Below, piece by piece: positions 35,191-45,655 of a stretch of DNA of 64,000 nucleotides. Source of the DNA: Tenodera sinensis (lineage: Eukaryota; Arthropoda; Insecta; Mantodea; Mantidae); NCBI GenBank assembly GCA_030765045.1, contig CM060964.1, positions 318,743,013-318,807,012 of the forward strand, read 5' to 3'. Positions within the stretch are counted from its first letter, which is position 1; each line of letters begins with the position of its first letter. The notes below the pieces were generated by a model. It was not told the origin of the DNA, ran no database searches, and saw only the letters and a program-made list of their open reading frames with translations. Made by a program: the position numbers and the translations under genes.

Positions 35191-38100
35191 GACAGGCTGG
35201 TTCACGGAATAAATGCAATACAGGGTTTAGTGCATAAAGAATTGCCTTTTATGAAGATAGAGGTAAATAGGATTCCCTCATTCGCGTTGATTGACACGGG
35301 TAGTGTGGTAACATTAGTTAATGCACAGTATATTAAGGATAAGCGTAGAGATCTAATGGTTGAGGAAACACAATTCATTACGGTAGATAGCAGCCCGTTG
35401 AAGATTATTGGATCCTTAGTAATTCCATTGAAAATTGGGGAGTTTCGTTGGAACTATAAAGTTTATGTCATAGAGGAATTATTTGTACCACTGATCTTAG
35501 GAGCGGATTTTGTTAGACATACACAAATGGTAGTGGATTTAGCGAGAGCAAAAGCTTATTTCGGTTTTCAGCCAAGTACTTATATTCCATTACAAACTTG
35601 GTTAAAACAGAGTCCAGGGGGTACAGTTATTTCTAATGTGGAAGAAGAACGGTTAAACAGGGAAATTGATCTGGGATATTTATCATCGCAACAACAGAGT
35701 AAATTACAACCACTTTTGGATGAGTTTACCGATGTATTAACGAAACGCCTGGGACGAACGAACCTTATGCAATATGAAATTCAGTTACAAGATCAAACAC
35801 CGGTACGATTATCGCCTTATCGGCTACCCCCAAATCGGCTAAATTTATTAAGAAAGAAAGTAAACGAAATGTTAGAAACTGGAGTGATAGTACACTCCCA
35901 GTCAAATTATTCAAGTCCGGTGTTCGTAGTACCAAAGGCAAATAATGACGTGCGGTTAGTAGTAGATTATAGACAGTTGAACCAGAAACTGCGGATTGAT
36001 TCAACCCCATTACCCCATATTCATTACTCATTTCATTGGTTTGCAGGAGCAAGATATTTTACAACTTTGGATTTAAACAGTGCGTATTACCAGATCCCTT
36101 TACATGAGAATTCTCGACGGTATACAGCTTTCACCACAGATTATAATTTGTTTGAATTTACTTCACTACCTTTCGGTTTGGCGGTTGGAGCTCAGGTCTT
36201 AACACAGTTACTAGATAAGATCTTTGGGGATATTAAATTTACTTATCTTTATCATTACTTAGATGATCTTTGTATTTATTCGAGTACTTTTGAGGAACAT
36301 CTTTGCCATATAAGAGAGGTGTTTACGAGATTACGTAACGCTGGATTAACAGTTAATCCGCAAAAAGTGAAGTTCGCTACTTCAGAATTGAGATTCTTGG
36401 GGCATATTATCTCGTCACAGGGAGTACGAGTAGATCCTGACAGAGTACTTAAGATTCGCGAATATCCGCGACCACGGTCGGTTAAGCATATAGCAAGATT
36501 TTTGGGAATGGTTAATTATTTTTCGAAGTTTATCCCCGTTTATGCAGATTTGGCTGAACCATTAAATAGATTACGTAAGAAAGGAGTAAAGTTTCATTGG
36601 GATATAGAGCAAGAAAAGGCGTTTATTAAATTAAAGGAATGTTTAATGTCACCTCCAATATTGGCAGTACCGGACTTCTCAAAAAAATTTGTGCTTCAAA
36701 CGGATGCCTCGTCGGGAGCGATTTCGGCGGTATTGCTATTAGAATCTGCCGAGGGGAGGAAAGCAGTGGCTTATGCATCACGAAGATTATCAGCGACCGA
36801 GAGAAAATATTCAATTTACGAATTGGAGGCCCTAGCGGTGTTATATGGCTTGGAGAAATATCGATTTTACCTGGAACATACCGAATTTCAATTAGAAACA
36901 GACAATCAGGCGATATCATGGGTCTTAGCGAAACCGAGGAAAGCAGGGAAAATTGCCAGATGGGCATTAAAATTATCTAGCTTTAAGTTCACAGTAAAAC
37001 ATGTCAGAAGTTCGAGTAATTCAATAGCGGATGCTCTGTCAAGGATGTATGATACGCCAGTGGATAATTGTGAACAAGTTTCAGGAAAAGTATGTACAAT
37101 ATTATCAAATCTTCCCTCGTTGTTTGAAGATATCCGGACCTATCAACGTAACGATAGTGAATTGGGGCCCCTATTGCAACAGGTTGAGGGGGGGGAAGGA
37201 GTACCAAAATATGTCGTACAGGATGGAGTATTGTGTTGTAAAAATAGAACGCAGGACGCAAAGATTCTGGTACCAAAGAGCTTAGTGCCAGAGCTGTTTA
37301 CCTATTTTCACGAAGCGCCTAGTGGGGGGCACTTAGGGGGGTTTAAAACCAGAGCTAGGATCAAACAGTATTTCAGATGGAAAGGAATGGATAAAGAGAT
37401 AACCCAGAGAGTAGCTCAGTGTCGTAGGTGTAAACAGAGCAAGCCTGTAAAGAGTAAGCAAGTGGGGTATTTGGCCTCCAAGGTAGCTGAACGGCCAATG
37501 GAGAGATTGTTTGTCGATTACATCGGACCATTTCCGAGGAGCAAGATGGGAAATAAACATGCGCTGGTGATAGTTGATGCGTTTACAAAATATGTTTGGA
37601 TACGAGCAGTTCGTGAAGCGAACACCCATAATGTGATTAAGGAATTGCAAGGCATAATTGCTGTCTTCGGAGTACCGGAGGAAGTCGTTTCGGATAATGC
37701 CACGTGTTTTAAGTCAAGGGCGTTTAAATCGTTTTGTTGGGGAAGTGGCATTCGTAACGTATTCATGGTACCCTACTATCCTAAGGCGTCACAAAGTGAA
37801 AGGGTTAATAGAAACCTGAAGAATGCGTTGATTGCCTATCACTCAGATGATCACACCAAGTGGGACCAGAACTTGTACTGGTTGCAATTTGCATTTAATG
37901 CGGCTAGGCACGAGAGTCATGGCGAGAGCCCGTTCAGGTTAATGTTTAAATTCCAGCCTAACTGTCCTCTATCTAATTTATGGGGGATTAAGGACATTTT
38001 GCCGGATAAAGTAAGCGAGTCCGAGATTCGGGAGACCTGGAAACGGGTCAGACGTAATTTATTGAAGGCTAGAGATAAAGTGGCTAAGTACTATAATGCG

Positions 38101-38313
38101 GGACGACAAGCTCCTCACTTTCAGGTTGGCGATATAGTGTACGTACAGAATCATCCCCAGAGTAAGGCAAGTAATAAGTACACGGCTAAACTCGCCCCGA
38201 GATATAAGGGCCCATGGCTTATAGAAGAATTCACATCTCCAGTCTCAGTGCGATTGACGGAGAGCGGGACTGGAAAATCAAGCTTTGCGCATGTGTCTCA
38301 ATTGAAGAAATAA
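35182..38313 (+). CDS. pol: Pol polyprotein: protease, reverse transcriptase, RNase H, integrase
   Basis: 1043 residues counted from the codon after the gag UGA. Translated as a Gag-Pol fusion of about 1446 residues and processed by its own protease. Protease: DTG at 38-40 and ILG at 105-107. Reverse transcriptase: catalytic Asp in TTLDLNSAYYQ (D297), LPFGLAVGAQ, and YLDD at 359-362. RNase H: D508 (TDAS), E547/E549 (YELEALA), D574 (TDNQ), D617 (ADALS). Integrase: zinc ligands H710, H717, C747, C750; DDE triad D779, D838, E873 with 34 rather than the usual 35 residues between the last two; a GPY/F-like module (RYKGPWLI) near the C-terminus. It ends TAA at 38311-38313. No in-frame ATG lies between the UGA and 35251, and the GTG at 35230 is not a plausible eukaryotic start. 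No stop or frameshift interrupts it. Confidence 0.95.
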   Translation, partial: QLRDRLVHGINAIQGLVHKELPFMKIEVNRIPSFALIDTGSVVTLVNAQYIKDKRRDLMVEETQFITVDSSPLKIIGSLVIPLKIGEFRWNYKVYVIEELFVPLILGADFVRHTQMVVDLARAKAYFGFQPSTYIPLQTWLKQSPGGTVISNVEEERLNREIDLGYLSSQQQSKLQPLLDEFTDVLTKRLGRTNLMQYEIQLQDQTPVRLSPYRLPPNRLNLLRKKVNEMLETGVIVHSQSNYSSPVFVVPKANNDVRLVVDYRQLNQKLRIDSTPLPHIHYSFHWFAGARYFTTLDLNSAYYQIPLHENSRRYTAFTTDYNLFEFTSLPFGLAVGAQVLTQLLDKIFGDIKFTYLYHYLDDLCIYSSTFEEHLCHIREVFTRLRNAGLTVNPQKVKFATSELRFLGHIISSQGVRVDPDRVLKIREYPRPRSVKHIARFLGMVNYFSKFIPVYADLAEPLNRLRKKGVKFHWDIEQEKAFIKLKECLMSPPILAVPDFSKKFVLQTDASSGAISAVLLLESAEGRKAVAYASRRLSATERKYSIYELEALAVLYGLEKYRFYLEHTEFQLETDNQAISWVLAKPRKAGKIARWALKLSSFKFTVKHVRSSSNSIADALSRMYDTPVDNCEQVSGKVCTILSNLPSLFEDIRTYQRNDSELGPLLQQVEGGEGVPKYVVQDGVLCCKNRTQDAKILVPKSLVPELFTYFHEAPSGGHLGGFKTRARIKQYFRWKGMDKEITQRVAQCRRCKQSKPVKSKQVGYLASKVAERPMERLFVDYIGPFPRSKMGNKHALVIVDAFTKYVWIRAVREANTHNVIKELQGIIAVFGVPEEVVSDNATCFKSRAFKSFCWGSGIRNVFMVPYYPKASQSERVNRNLKNALIAYHSDDHTKWDQNLYWLQFAFNAARHESHGESPFRLMFKFQPNCPLSNLWGIKDILPDKVSESEIRETWKRVRRNLLKARDKVAKYYNAGRQAPHFQVGDIVYVQNHPQSKASNKYTAKLAPRYKGPWLIEEFTSPVSVRLTESGTGKSSFAHVSQLKK

Positions 38314-38397
38314 TAGGAATAGGAATTGTAAACTGAGATGTTCTCCGGGGTAGGATGAAGGGTTCACCTCTTCAAGGCTATTGTTTCACAATAGATT

Positions 38398-38409
38398 AAA
38401 GGGGGGGAG
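38398..38409 (+). other. Polypurine tract
   Basis: AAAGGGGGGGAG lies directly against the 3' LTR. It is the plus-strand primer site for reverse transcription. Confidence 0.9.
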
Positions 38410-39422
38410 TGTAACGGATTAATTAGTGGGGGGCACGAACAGCAGTTGGAAGAGCCAAAAAGAGAGGGTGGTCGGCAAGAGATGGAACAGCTTGAGATGA
38501 CGCCAGAGAAAAAAGCCTGTGGTCTAGAGGTTTCTACTGCGTAGTTAGTGTGCGTTTTTTTGGAGTCTACCGTGAGATGTGACCAGGAGTTCGTCCGCCA
38601 TCAACAAGGGGAAGTAGAACCCGGGCACCAGTGCAAGTCGGCACCCACTGGTCGTGGGGAATGCAAGATAGGCGCATAAACTTCATTCTCCCAGTTACAT
38701 GGAATACGACTTGGTGCATGTGGTTCCCTTTGGCAAAGGAGCGGTATGGACTTCTGAGGTGGTTGAGCCAGTTAAGTCTGGTTAGAGACGTCGCCTATGT
38801 GCAAGGAGGCTTCGATGAATGGCGGTGAAAGCTGAGGACACCGTTGTACACTGTCGACCAGGGCGTGGCTACTCCAGGCTGGAAGTTCTCCGTACATCCT
38901 ATATCTTCTAGTGCCGACATCGGGATGAGTATCAGTTTTGTTAATAATACTTTGTAGGAGTGGGAAAACTCCAGAGGGACAGTTAACAAAGGGGGATTGC
39001 TCTGTACGAGGCCCCTTATCAGTAAACCGGAGAGCAACTCGGTAGTTTAGTTAGTGGATATTGTCACAGACTGTACGCAAGATTTCCAGCTAGTATTTTC
39101 TCTGTAATTAACTGATTCCAAATATAGGAAAGGTTCTTGTTTTCATTTTAGAATTTTCATGTTAATATTTAATAGCGTTCATTATCAAGTTGGTGGTTTC
39201 ATTTTAATATTTTTAAGTTACTACGTAACGGAGTCCATTGTTAAAATTATTGTTTTTTAACTAATTGCTTGTTAATATTTAACACCTTTCACTATAATAA
39301 ATGTTATGCTATGCTGTAGTGTGTTGTGTTACTTGGTAGTACCCTGTAACGATCCTGCGGAATACGCTAGTAAGGAAAGGGAAAGGTAGTAGGTGTAAGC
39401 AAAACGCAAAAGGAGCGTAACA
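38410..39422 (+). repeat. 3' LTR
   Basis: Same 1013-bp sequence as the 5' LTR, with AATAAA at 39296-39301 as the polyadenylation signal of the full-length RNA. Confidence 0.95.
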
Positions 39423-39426
39423 ACGT
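39423..39426. repeat. Target-site duplication, right
   Basis: ACGT, matching 32839-32842. Confidence 0.8.
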
Positions 39427-39563
39427 GTAGCCATACTGTGTCATCACAGGCTTATGCGTCTGATAAACCACGTGATGTTAAATGTCAATATTTTTGGCCT
39501 TAATGAGAAGGAACCCTATGATGACGTCAATGGTAGCCAAGTAAATATACAGAATGGAAGGTG

Positions 39564-40098
39564 ATGCTTCGGCCATACCTTAACTAGGGATTGTACATGA
39601 TGAGTGTAACAAATATGTCCAATACATTTATTGTCAAAAAACAACAGTTTCGCCGAAAAAATATGTCAAATATTTGCAGTCATCTAGCTTCTTGACGAAT
39701 ATATATTAATGGTTTATTATTTCACTAACCATCTCGCAAAGATTGTGTGAACAATGCTGCAATGCATTTCTACCTTAATTCGAATGAATTTAGTCAATGT
39801 CATGCAAAGTTTAATTTCTACGAGAGATTTAACAATGTCACGTTAACATTAAATTGTGACTAAATTCATTTGAATTAGCGTAGAAATGCATTACAGCATT
39901 GTTCATACAACGTTTGCTTGCTAGTGAAATAAAAAAACTATTTATATCCATTCGTCAAGAAGCTAGATGGCTCCAAATACGACTCGTATTTTGACACAAT
40001 TTTTTTCGGCGAAGCGGTTCTTTATTGACAATAATTGTATTGGACATATTTGTTACGTTCATCATGTAGAATCCCTGCTTAACGTATGGCCGAATCAT
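39564..40098. mobile_element. Foldback element with ~235-bp inverted arms
   Basis: Left arm 39564-39796 and right arm 39857-40098 are inverted copies at roughly 80-85% identity, for example ACAAATATGTCCAATACA on the left and ACAATAATTGTATTGGACAT on the right, with ATCTAGCTTCTTGACGAAT in both. The loop is about 60 bp. There is no coding capacity. A single strand would fold into a hairpin of more than 200 bp. Confidence 0.8.
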
Positions 40099-40149
40099 TA
40101 TGTACAAATATAATATATTTACATAACAATAAAATTTATAATCAAATGT

Positions 40150-40300
40150 TCTGTAAATAGCACGTGAAGTCCAATTTATTCGGAACGAATTTTGTGTAAC
40201 TTTGCATAACTGGTAAACATTAACGGTAGATAAAAACATACTAAACAAAAAATACTTCTCTTTAAAGTTCAAAATTTATTTCCAATAATGTTTTCGTAAC
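40150..40300 (-). repeat. Degenerate REP-A fragment
   Basis: TTTGCATAACTGGTAAACAT near 40200, with a degenerate following segment. Weakly related to the middle of the unit. Confidence 0.35.
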
Positions 40301-40498
40301 ATCAGTCATTTTCAAAATATCCGTTAGGTATTAGTATTTTGAATTTTTCAGCACTTCATATGTTTAAAATGCCATCGCTATTCAGTTGTTTCTCGAGTTG
40401 TCATTGGAAAGAATATGGAGTGTTATGACCAGCATATAATGCCTCTCTTTTAAATATCTGACTACGGATTCATTTACTCAATCTTCTATCTTTGCTGT

Positions 40499-40736
40499 GG
40501 AAAAAATGATTGAGAAGAGCAGCCAGGGGAGCAGTCCCACGTCGTGTTGCAGCACGGTTTATAAAAGTCGATATCTCCAAAATGCAGCTGAGTTTATTGA
40601 TTGTTCCATATGTTACCATCTGTCGGACACACAAATAGGCTGTCTTGAATTGCCATGTGCATTTGTATTTTCGAGTGTATATACGACATAGGACTAAAAT
40701 ATATTCTGCTCTCCTAACGCGCTCAATCATTTTTCC
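40499..40736. mobile_element. Small foldback element
   Basis: Left end GGAAAAAATGATTGAG and right end CTCAATCATTTTTCC are inverted, continuing into GGAGAGCAG-like sequence at both ends. TCCCACGTCGTGTTGCAGC after the left arm recurs at 43850 in a related copy. The 86- and 64-codon frames follow the repeat, not a gene. Confidence 0.5.
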
Positions 40737-40769
40737 TTGACTACCTAAAACGAAATATGAAATGAATCT

Positions 40770-40915
40770 GTTTCAGGAAAGGTGCACTCGATCAACAAGA
40801 AACAGATAAAAAATTAGCTTTCGTAAGAATAGTTTTCGAAGCTGTATAAAAATAAAACTATAATTGGTAGAGAAATGCATATGAATGTAACACATAAGAT
40901 TTTATTCCTTTTGTA
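40770..40915 (-). repeat. REP-A start fragment, reverse
   Basis: TTTCGTAAGAATAGTTTTCG and GGTAGAGAAATGCATATGAA with GTAACACATAAGATTTT match the beginning of the unit in reverse. Confidence 0.5.
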
Positions 40916-41432
40916 TCCGAAATAATTTGTTGGTGGTTCCAAATGTTCCCCTTTTTCTTTGTTTCTTTCGTTCTTTCTTTCTTTTTTTATTTTATTTTTT
41001 TTAAAGTTTCTAAAAGTTCAGGCTTCTTAAGCAACAAATAGGTAAACAGGTATGCCTGTTTTTGTTATATTTTGCTGAATGGTATATGAATCCTATGAAT
41101 GAACTGCTTGAAACGGGTGCTCAAATGACTAAGGGGTTCATATAATTCAGTTAGACGATATTCCGTTTTTCAGGATAAAAGGAACCGCAGACAAATATCT
41201 GAACCAGTTAACTAATCCTCACAGACATTCGAAGTTGAGCCCTCCGGATTATAAAACGGGCACACTACCCCCACATCACAAAGGTGGACTACTTCGACTG
41301 GTTTTAACACAGAAATGGATATTGGGAAAGGAAAGTTGACCGTAACACTAAATGGCCCCCTGAAGCTAGGTAGCGAAACTGGGGGATTTGCAGGTAAAAG
41401 CGACTGGTTTTTTCGTTCGCCTCTAGTGGTCC
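40916..41432. other. Unassigned stretch
   Basis: Contains a TTTCTTTC/T-rich tract (40955-41005) and no other structure I recognise. Confidence 0.35.
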
Positions 41433-41815
41433 TATAGTGTGTGAGGTTTAAGTTTAAACATGGAAAGTAGAATTACATTCCGTTGGTAATCCTTAACTGC
41501 CTTATCGCAAAAACTTTACTATTGAAACTTATTATTTAAATTCTGGGTTGCAAAGGTTTTCCTCGTTTACCAATATCCGCTTGCAACAACACAAAAGTCA
41601 GCAAAACAAAGAATCTTGTTTAGATATCAGGTTATTTTCCATAGTTCATTGGAAAAAATGCTACTGGTCACGACAGTATTACTAATACTGAGAGACTAAA
41701 CAGTGAAGGTTCACTGTGGCAGGGTTTTTCAGCACTCTGACCGTCATTAGCGCACCCTGGGCCCGTCAGGTAGCAGTAGAAAGGTGATGTTTCAAGTTAA
41801 ACCTCACACATTATA
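41433..41815. mobile_element. MITE with ~28-bp terminal inverted repeats
   Basis: Left TATAGTGTGTGAGGTTTAAG and right CTTGAAACATC-side inverted partner (AAACCTCACACATTATA at 41799-41815). About 383 bp, non-coding; TA or TATA may be the duplicated target. Confidence 0.55.
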
Positions 41816-41901
41816 TCACATTTGATTCTGACCAACAAAATTAAGCAATATCTGGTATAGTACAAGGCGGTCCAAAAGTATGTATATGTTTTTGTTGTTA
41901 G

Positions 41902-42200
41902 CTAATGCTGGATTTCTGACAATGAAGTCATTAATCCTCTTGCTCTCCAATATTTTTCACTGATGGGTGGGGCGCTAGAAGTGGCCGAGCATATTTGAAG
42001 GTGGTCTCGATCCATTTCCTCTTGCAGATCACATAGAGGACAGAGTGGTGAAGAATATATCCCAATTCTGTTTAAATGTTTTGCCAGACAATCATGTCCT
42101 GTAATCAACCTGAAGGTTGCAACTGCCGTTTTTCCAGGATACTCAGAAATTACTCTTTGAATGTTTGGTAGTTCCCATCTTTTATTGTTTGAAAAGTATG
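41902..42200 (-). pseudogene. LINE pol C-terminus (I/Jockey-like)
   Basis: The minus strand encodes KRWELPNIQRVISE, then VATFRLITGHDCLAKHLNRIG, which is the characteristic LINE tail with a TGH core. A C-x-x-C-x(7-9)-D-H zinc-knuckle-like motif (PLCPLCDLQEEMDRDHLQIC) and a serine-rich end with ISEKYWRARG follow, stopping at 41902. The frame is open for the last 68 codons and an upstream extension to about 42200 is readable. RT and endonuclease are absent, as in 5'-truncated copies. The end matches the tip at 8506-8570. Confidence 0.7.
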
Positions 42201-42254
42201 TATATAATATTGTTTTTTTTAGCTCGTTTGTAACATTTTAGTTGAAATTATGTG

Positions 42255-43035
42255 TATTTTTCTCTGTTTATACTAAGTACTAACAGTAAGTAGAGAACGA
42301 ATTTTATTTCACTCAAGACTTTTATATTCAGATTTCATTGTAAATATATGTTTTGAGACTCGGTGAGAAAAAAAGTTAGAAGAAAATTTTGTGTTTCTGT
42401 GAACAACTCAAAAACGAAAAGTCAGTTAAATATGAAACTTGGTATTTAAGTTCAACATCTTCCAAGAATGCGAAACGAAGATTTTCAAGAAAATCCCCAC
42501 CTGATCCTATCCTTTACATGGAAAATTTTTGTTTTCCCGAAAAGCTCTTAATGATTTTGAGTAATATGTTTTCATGTCAAATGAAATGTGTATCTTGAAA
42601 GTTCTAGGAACAGCTTCTGAAGTTCTTTTCATTCTAAATTACCTTTAAATAACTGGTAAACCACAGGAGATGTCTAAACAAAACCTCACTTCACCAAAAA
42701 TGAAGAGCTCGTTATTTTTGAGAAGTGAAGTATTTCCAAAATATTCCTTGTTATACTTTTCTCAAATGGGAAGTCATTATTCGTCTCCTCGTCATGCAAA
42801 TACATAGAAGTTAATTTAAAAGCCATCAATAACAACCAGCTCTTATGGAATTTGACTGTCGCTTTAGCCTACTGTATTCACATATTTCCATTATACCTTC
42901 AAGGAAATATGTAATAAAAGCAATTTTACAACTATCTAGCTCAACTAATGTGAAGTAAGTAGAAGAATAAGCATTTTGATAGAATAGTCTGTGGAAGAAT
43001 GAGTGAAGAAAGTATTGTAAATGTAACATCAGAAA
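42255..43035 (-). repeat. REP-A unit, reverse
   Basis: Starts with AACAGTAAGTAGAGAACG, and includes TCTGTGAACAACTCAAAAACG with no CA expansion, AACTGGTAAACCACAGGAGA and, at the end, GAAAGTATTGTAAATGTAAC. Almost full length without microsatellite. Confidence 0.7.
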
Positions 43036-44713
43036 AAATTTTTCTTGTGGTATTTTAATCTTAGAAATATAATATTTCTTATAATAGTGGTTTTTGGTTC
43101 AAAATGTCTAATTAAACATTAATTTCGAAAACAATGACAAGGACACATGGGAATCCTTCCTGGAGAGTGGATTCTGAGCTCTGTACAATTACCTTGTTTC
43201 TCTGAAGCAGATAGCAAAAAAACCAGCGTAACATAATGTACGCTGCCTTGCGTGAAATAAAAGGACACGTGAAGTAAAAGACGGCATTGTTGAGTTTCTC
43301 GTGTTAGCTAACACCCTGCAGAATGCTTGTTTAATAATCTAAAATGAATGCCCATGTTGTGTAAGATGTTAATCTCGGCAACAATTAAGGATATCGTTTA
43401 AACGCTTCGCAGCACTCACTGGCAGAACGTGCTGAAAGCGTGAAGGAATTACATTGTATTCTTTTAATTTAACCTTATATTCGTTAATGAGGCGTGATGC
43501 CGTTACAAGGCAGGATGTCTCAAATTTTATTCGTAGCGTAACTGCAGGCGTATATAACAATATGGGCATAAGGCTAGGCGTTATTGCTTAATAAGGACGA
43601 CTTAATAAAACTGTGCACTTGACTACAAAATGTGACATATAGGTGCATAATCCTAGCCATTTGATTGACTACTTGCTTACATCATCCCAGAACACCGCCG
43701 CTGAGCTCTTTAGCTTCCCACTGCTTGAGTGCCGTTGAGTTAGTAATAAACATGACAATGTTCATAAGCATGGCATAATGATCAATATAACTACGGTTTA
43801 TACGTACAACCATGGAAAAAATAATTGAGCGCATTAGGAGAGCAAAAGTCCCACGTCGTGTTGCAACGCGGCTTATTTCCAACATGGAGCTATACATACT
43901 TGCAAATACAAATGTCAGTGGTGATTCAGGACACAGCTTATCATTCATGATCACCTTATTGGTCCGTATTTCTTGACTTCGCCACCTGTATGCGAAGACC
44001 TATCTACAGTTTGTCAAAAAAAAGTTGCATCATTTAATTAATTATGTGCCTCTTGATGTGATTTTTACACTATGGTACGCCATCTCATTTCATCGGATGG
44101 TACGTAATTTCTTGAATGATAAATTCTACATAAATGGATTGGTCGAAGGGCATTCATTGCATGGCTTTTCGATCTCCTGAGTTGATTTCAATGGACTTCT
44201 TCGTCTGGCAACATTTAAAGTCCCTAATTTGTGTGACTCCTGTATCGGATATTGACGCTCGGTGAGACCGCATTCACACCAGTTTTGACAAAATAGGACA
44301 CTCCAGGACATTGTAAGAGAGTTTGCGATAGCATAGAACGCAGTATTAGGGTACGCATTGAAGCAAGAATAAATATGCAACCCAATCAAAAATACTCCTA
44401 GAAACGAAGCATTAGAAGCGTGGAATATTTTACTACCTCAGAAGTGATATTTCATATGAATATGAAATATATTTAAAACGAACAGTGTACATATTTCAAA
44501 ACATATTTGGCACTATAAAACGAATATTAAAAGACGAAATAAGAGGAAATACGACATTAAATGTTATAAAATTATGGCAGTGCCCATTATGAAGCCGGGG
44601 CCTGGCCCATAAATAGAAATGATAAAAGAATAATTAAAACAGCCGAAATGAAAATTTGAGGTACGTAGCTCACTGTAGTCTTAAAGATCATGTTAAAAAT
44701 CAAGCAATAAAAG
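43036..44713. other. Mostly unassigned; contains a relative of the 40499 element
   Basis: 43812-43960 shares GGAAAAAATAATTGAGCGCA and GTCCCACGTCGTGTTGCAAC with 40499-40736, in one arm only. The rest shows no family. Frames of 66-90 codons here have no motifs. Confidence 0.35.
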
Positions 44714-44724
44714 AACAATTAAAT

Positions 44725-44986
44725 GTTGGCCCCGTAGCTCACTTGGTAGAGCTAAGGGGTCCCGCATTCGATTCCCGGCAGGGGGGTAGGAATATTTCTC
44801 CAGACAAAAATACTTCCCATCCTCCCTACAGTCTGGAAGTATGAATGAGAGTGTGAATGTGCGGGTGACCTAATGTACTAAAACCCTAAAGATACAAAAA
44901 CCCGAAGGTAAACGAATACCACCATTTCCGGTAGGCATTATGTTCTACAGGAGATATGACCTCTGTAGTCAATGGAACAATAAACA
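44725..44986 (+). mobile_element. tRNA-headed SINE, 262 bp, with 11-bp target duplication
   Basis: AACAATTAAAT flanks it at 44714-44724 and 44987-44997. The head has a canonical A box (TAGCTCACTTGGTAGAGC) and B box (CATTCGATTCCC). The tail ends AATAAACAA. It is unrelated in body sequence to the other SINEs here. Confidence 0.8.
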
Positions 44987-44997
44987 AACAATTAAAT

Positions 44998-45593
<596 letters not shown>

Positions 45594-45655
45594 TGACAAG
45601 ACCACAATATCTGTAACTTTTCCTGTGCCTTATCTTTATGTAGTTATCTAAAATA

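Larger units (their letters stand above)
32843..39422 (+). mobile_element. Complete Ty3/gypsy-type LTR retrotransposon, 6580 bp
   Basis: TG...CA LTRs of 1013 bp at both ends with a constant 5567-bp offset, a 4-bp ACGT target duplication, a primer binding site, gag, pol in order protease-RT-RNase H-integrase, and a purine tract. The domain order places it in Ty3/gypsy (Metaviridae), not Ty1/copia. No env ORF and no chromodomain are present. All catalytic residues of pol are visible and both ORFs are uninterrupted apart from the UGA between them. The copy therefore looks recent and potentially autonomous. Clade within Ty3/gypsy is not assigned; the RT motif LPFGLAVGAQ and the integrase YYPKASQSER would guide placement. 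Confidence 0.95.

Noticed and set aside
35230..35232. GTG as a start codon for pol
   Set aside because: A GTG start is not plausible for a eukaryotic element. The frame is open right back to the gag UGA, so readthrough explains pol better.
35765..37766. Antisense and out-of-phase frames of 82-113 codons inside pol
   Set aside because: Shadows of the long pol frame; no independent motif.
38314..38409. An env gene in the LTR element
   Set aside because: Only 96 bp separate pol from the 3' LTR and they hold no coding frame.
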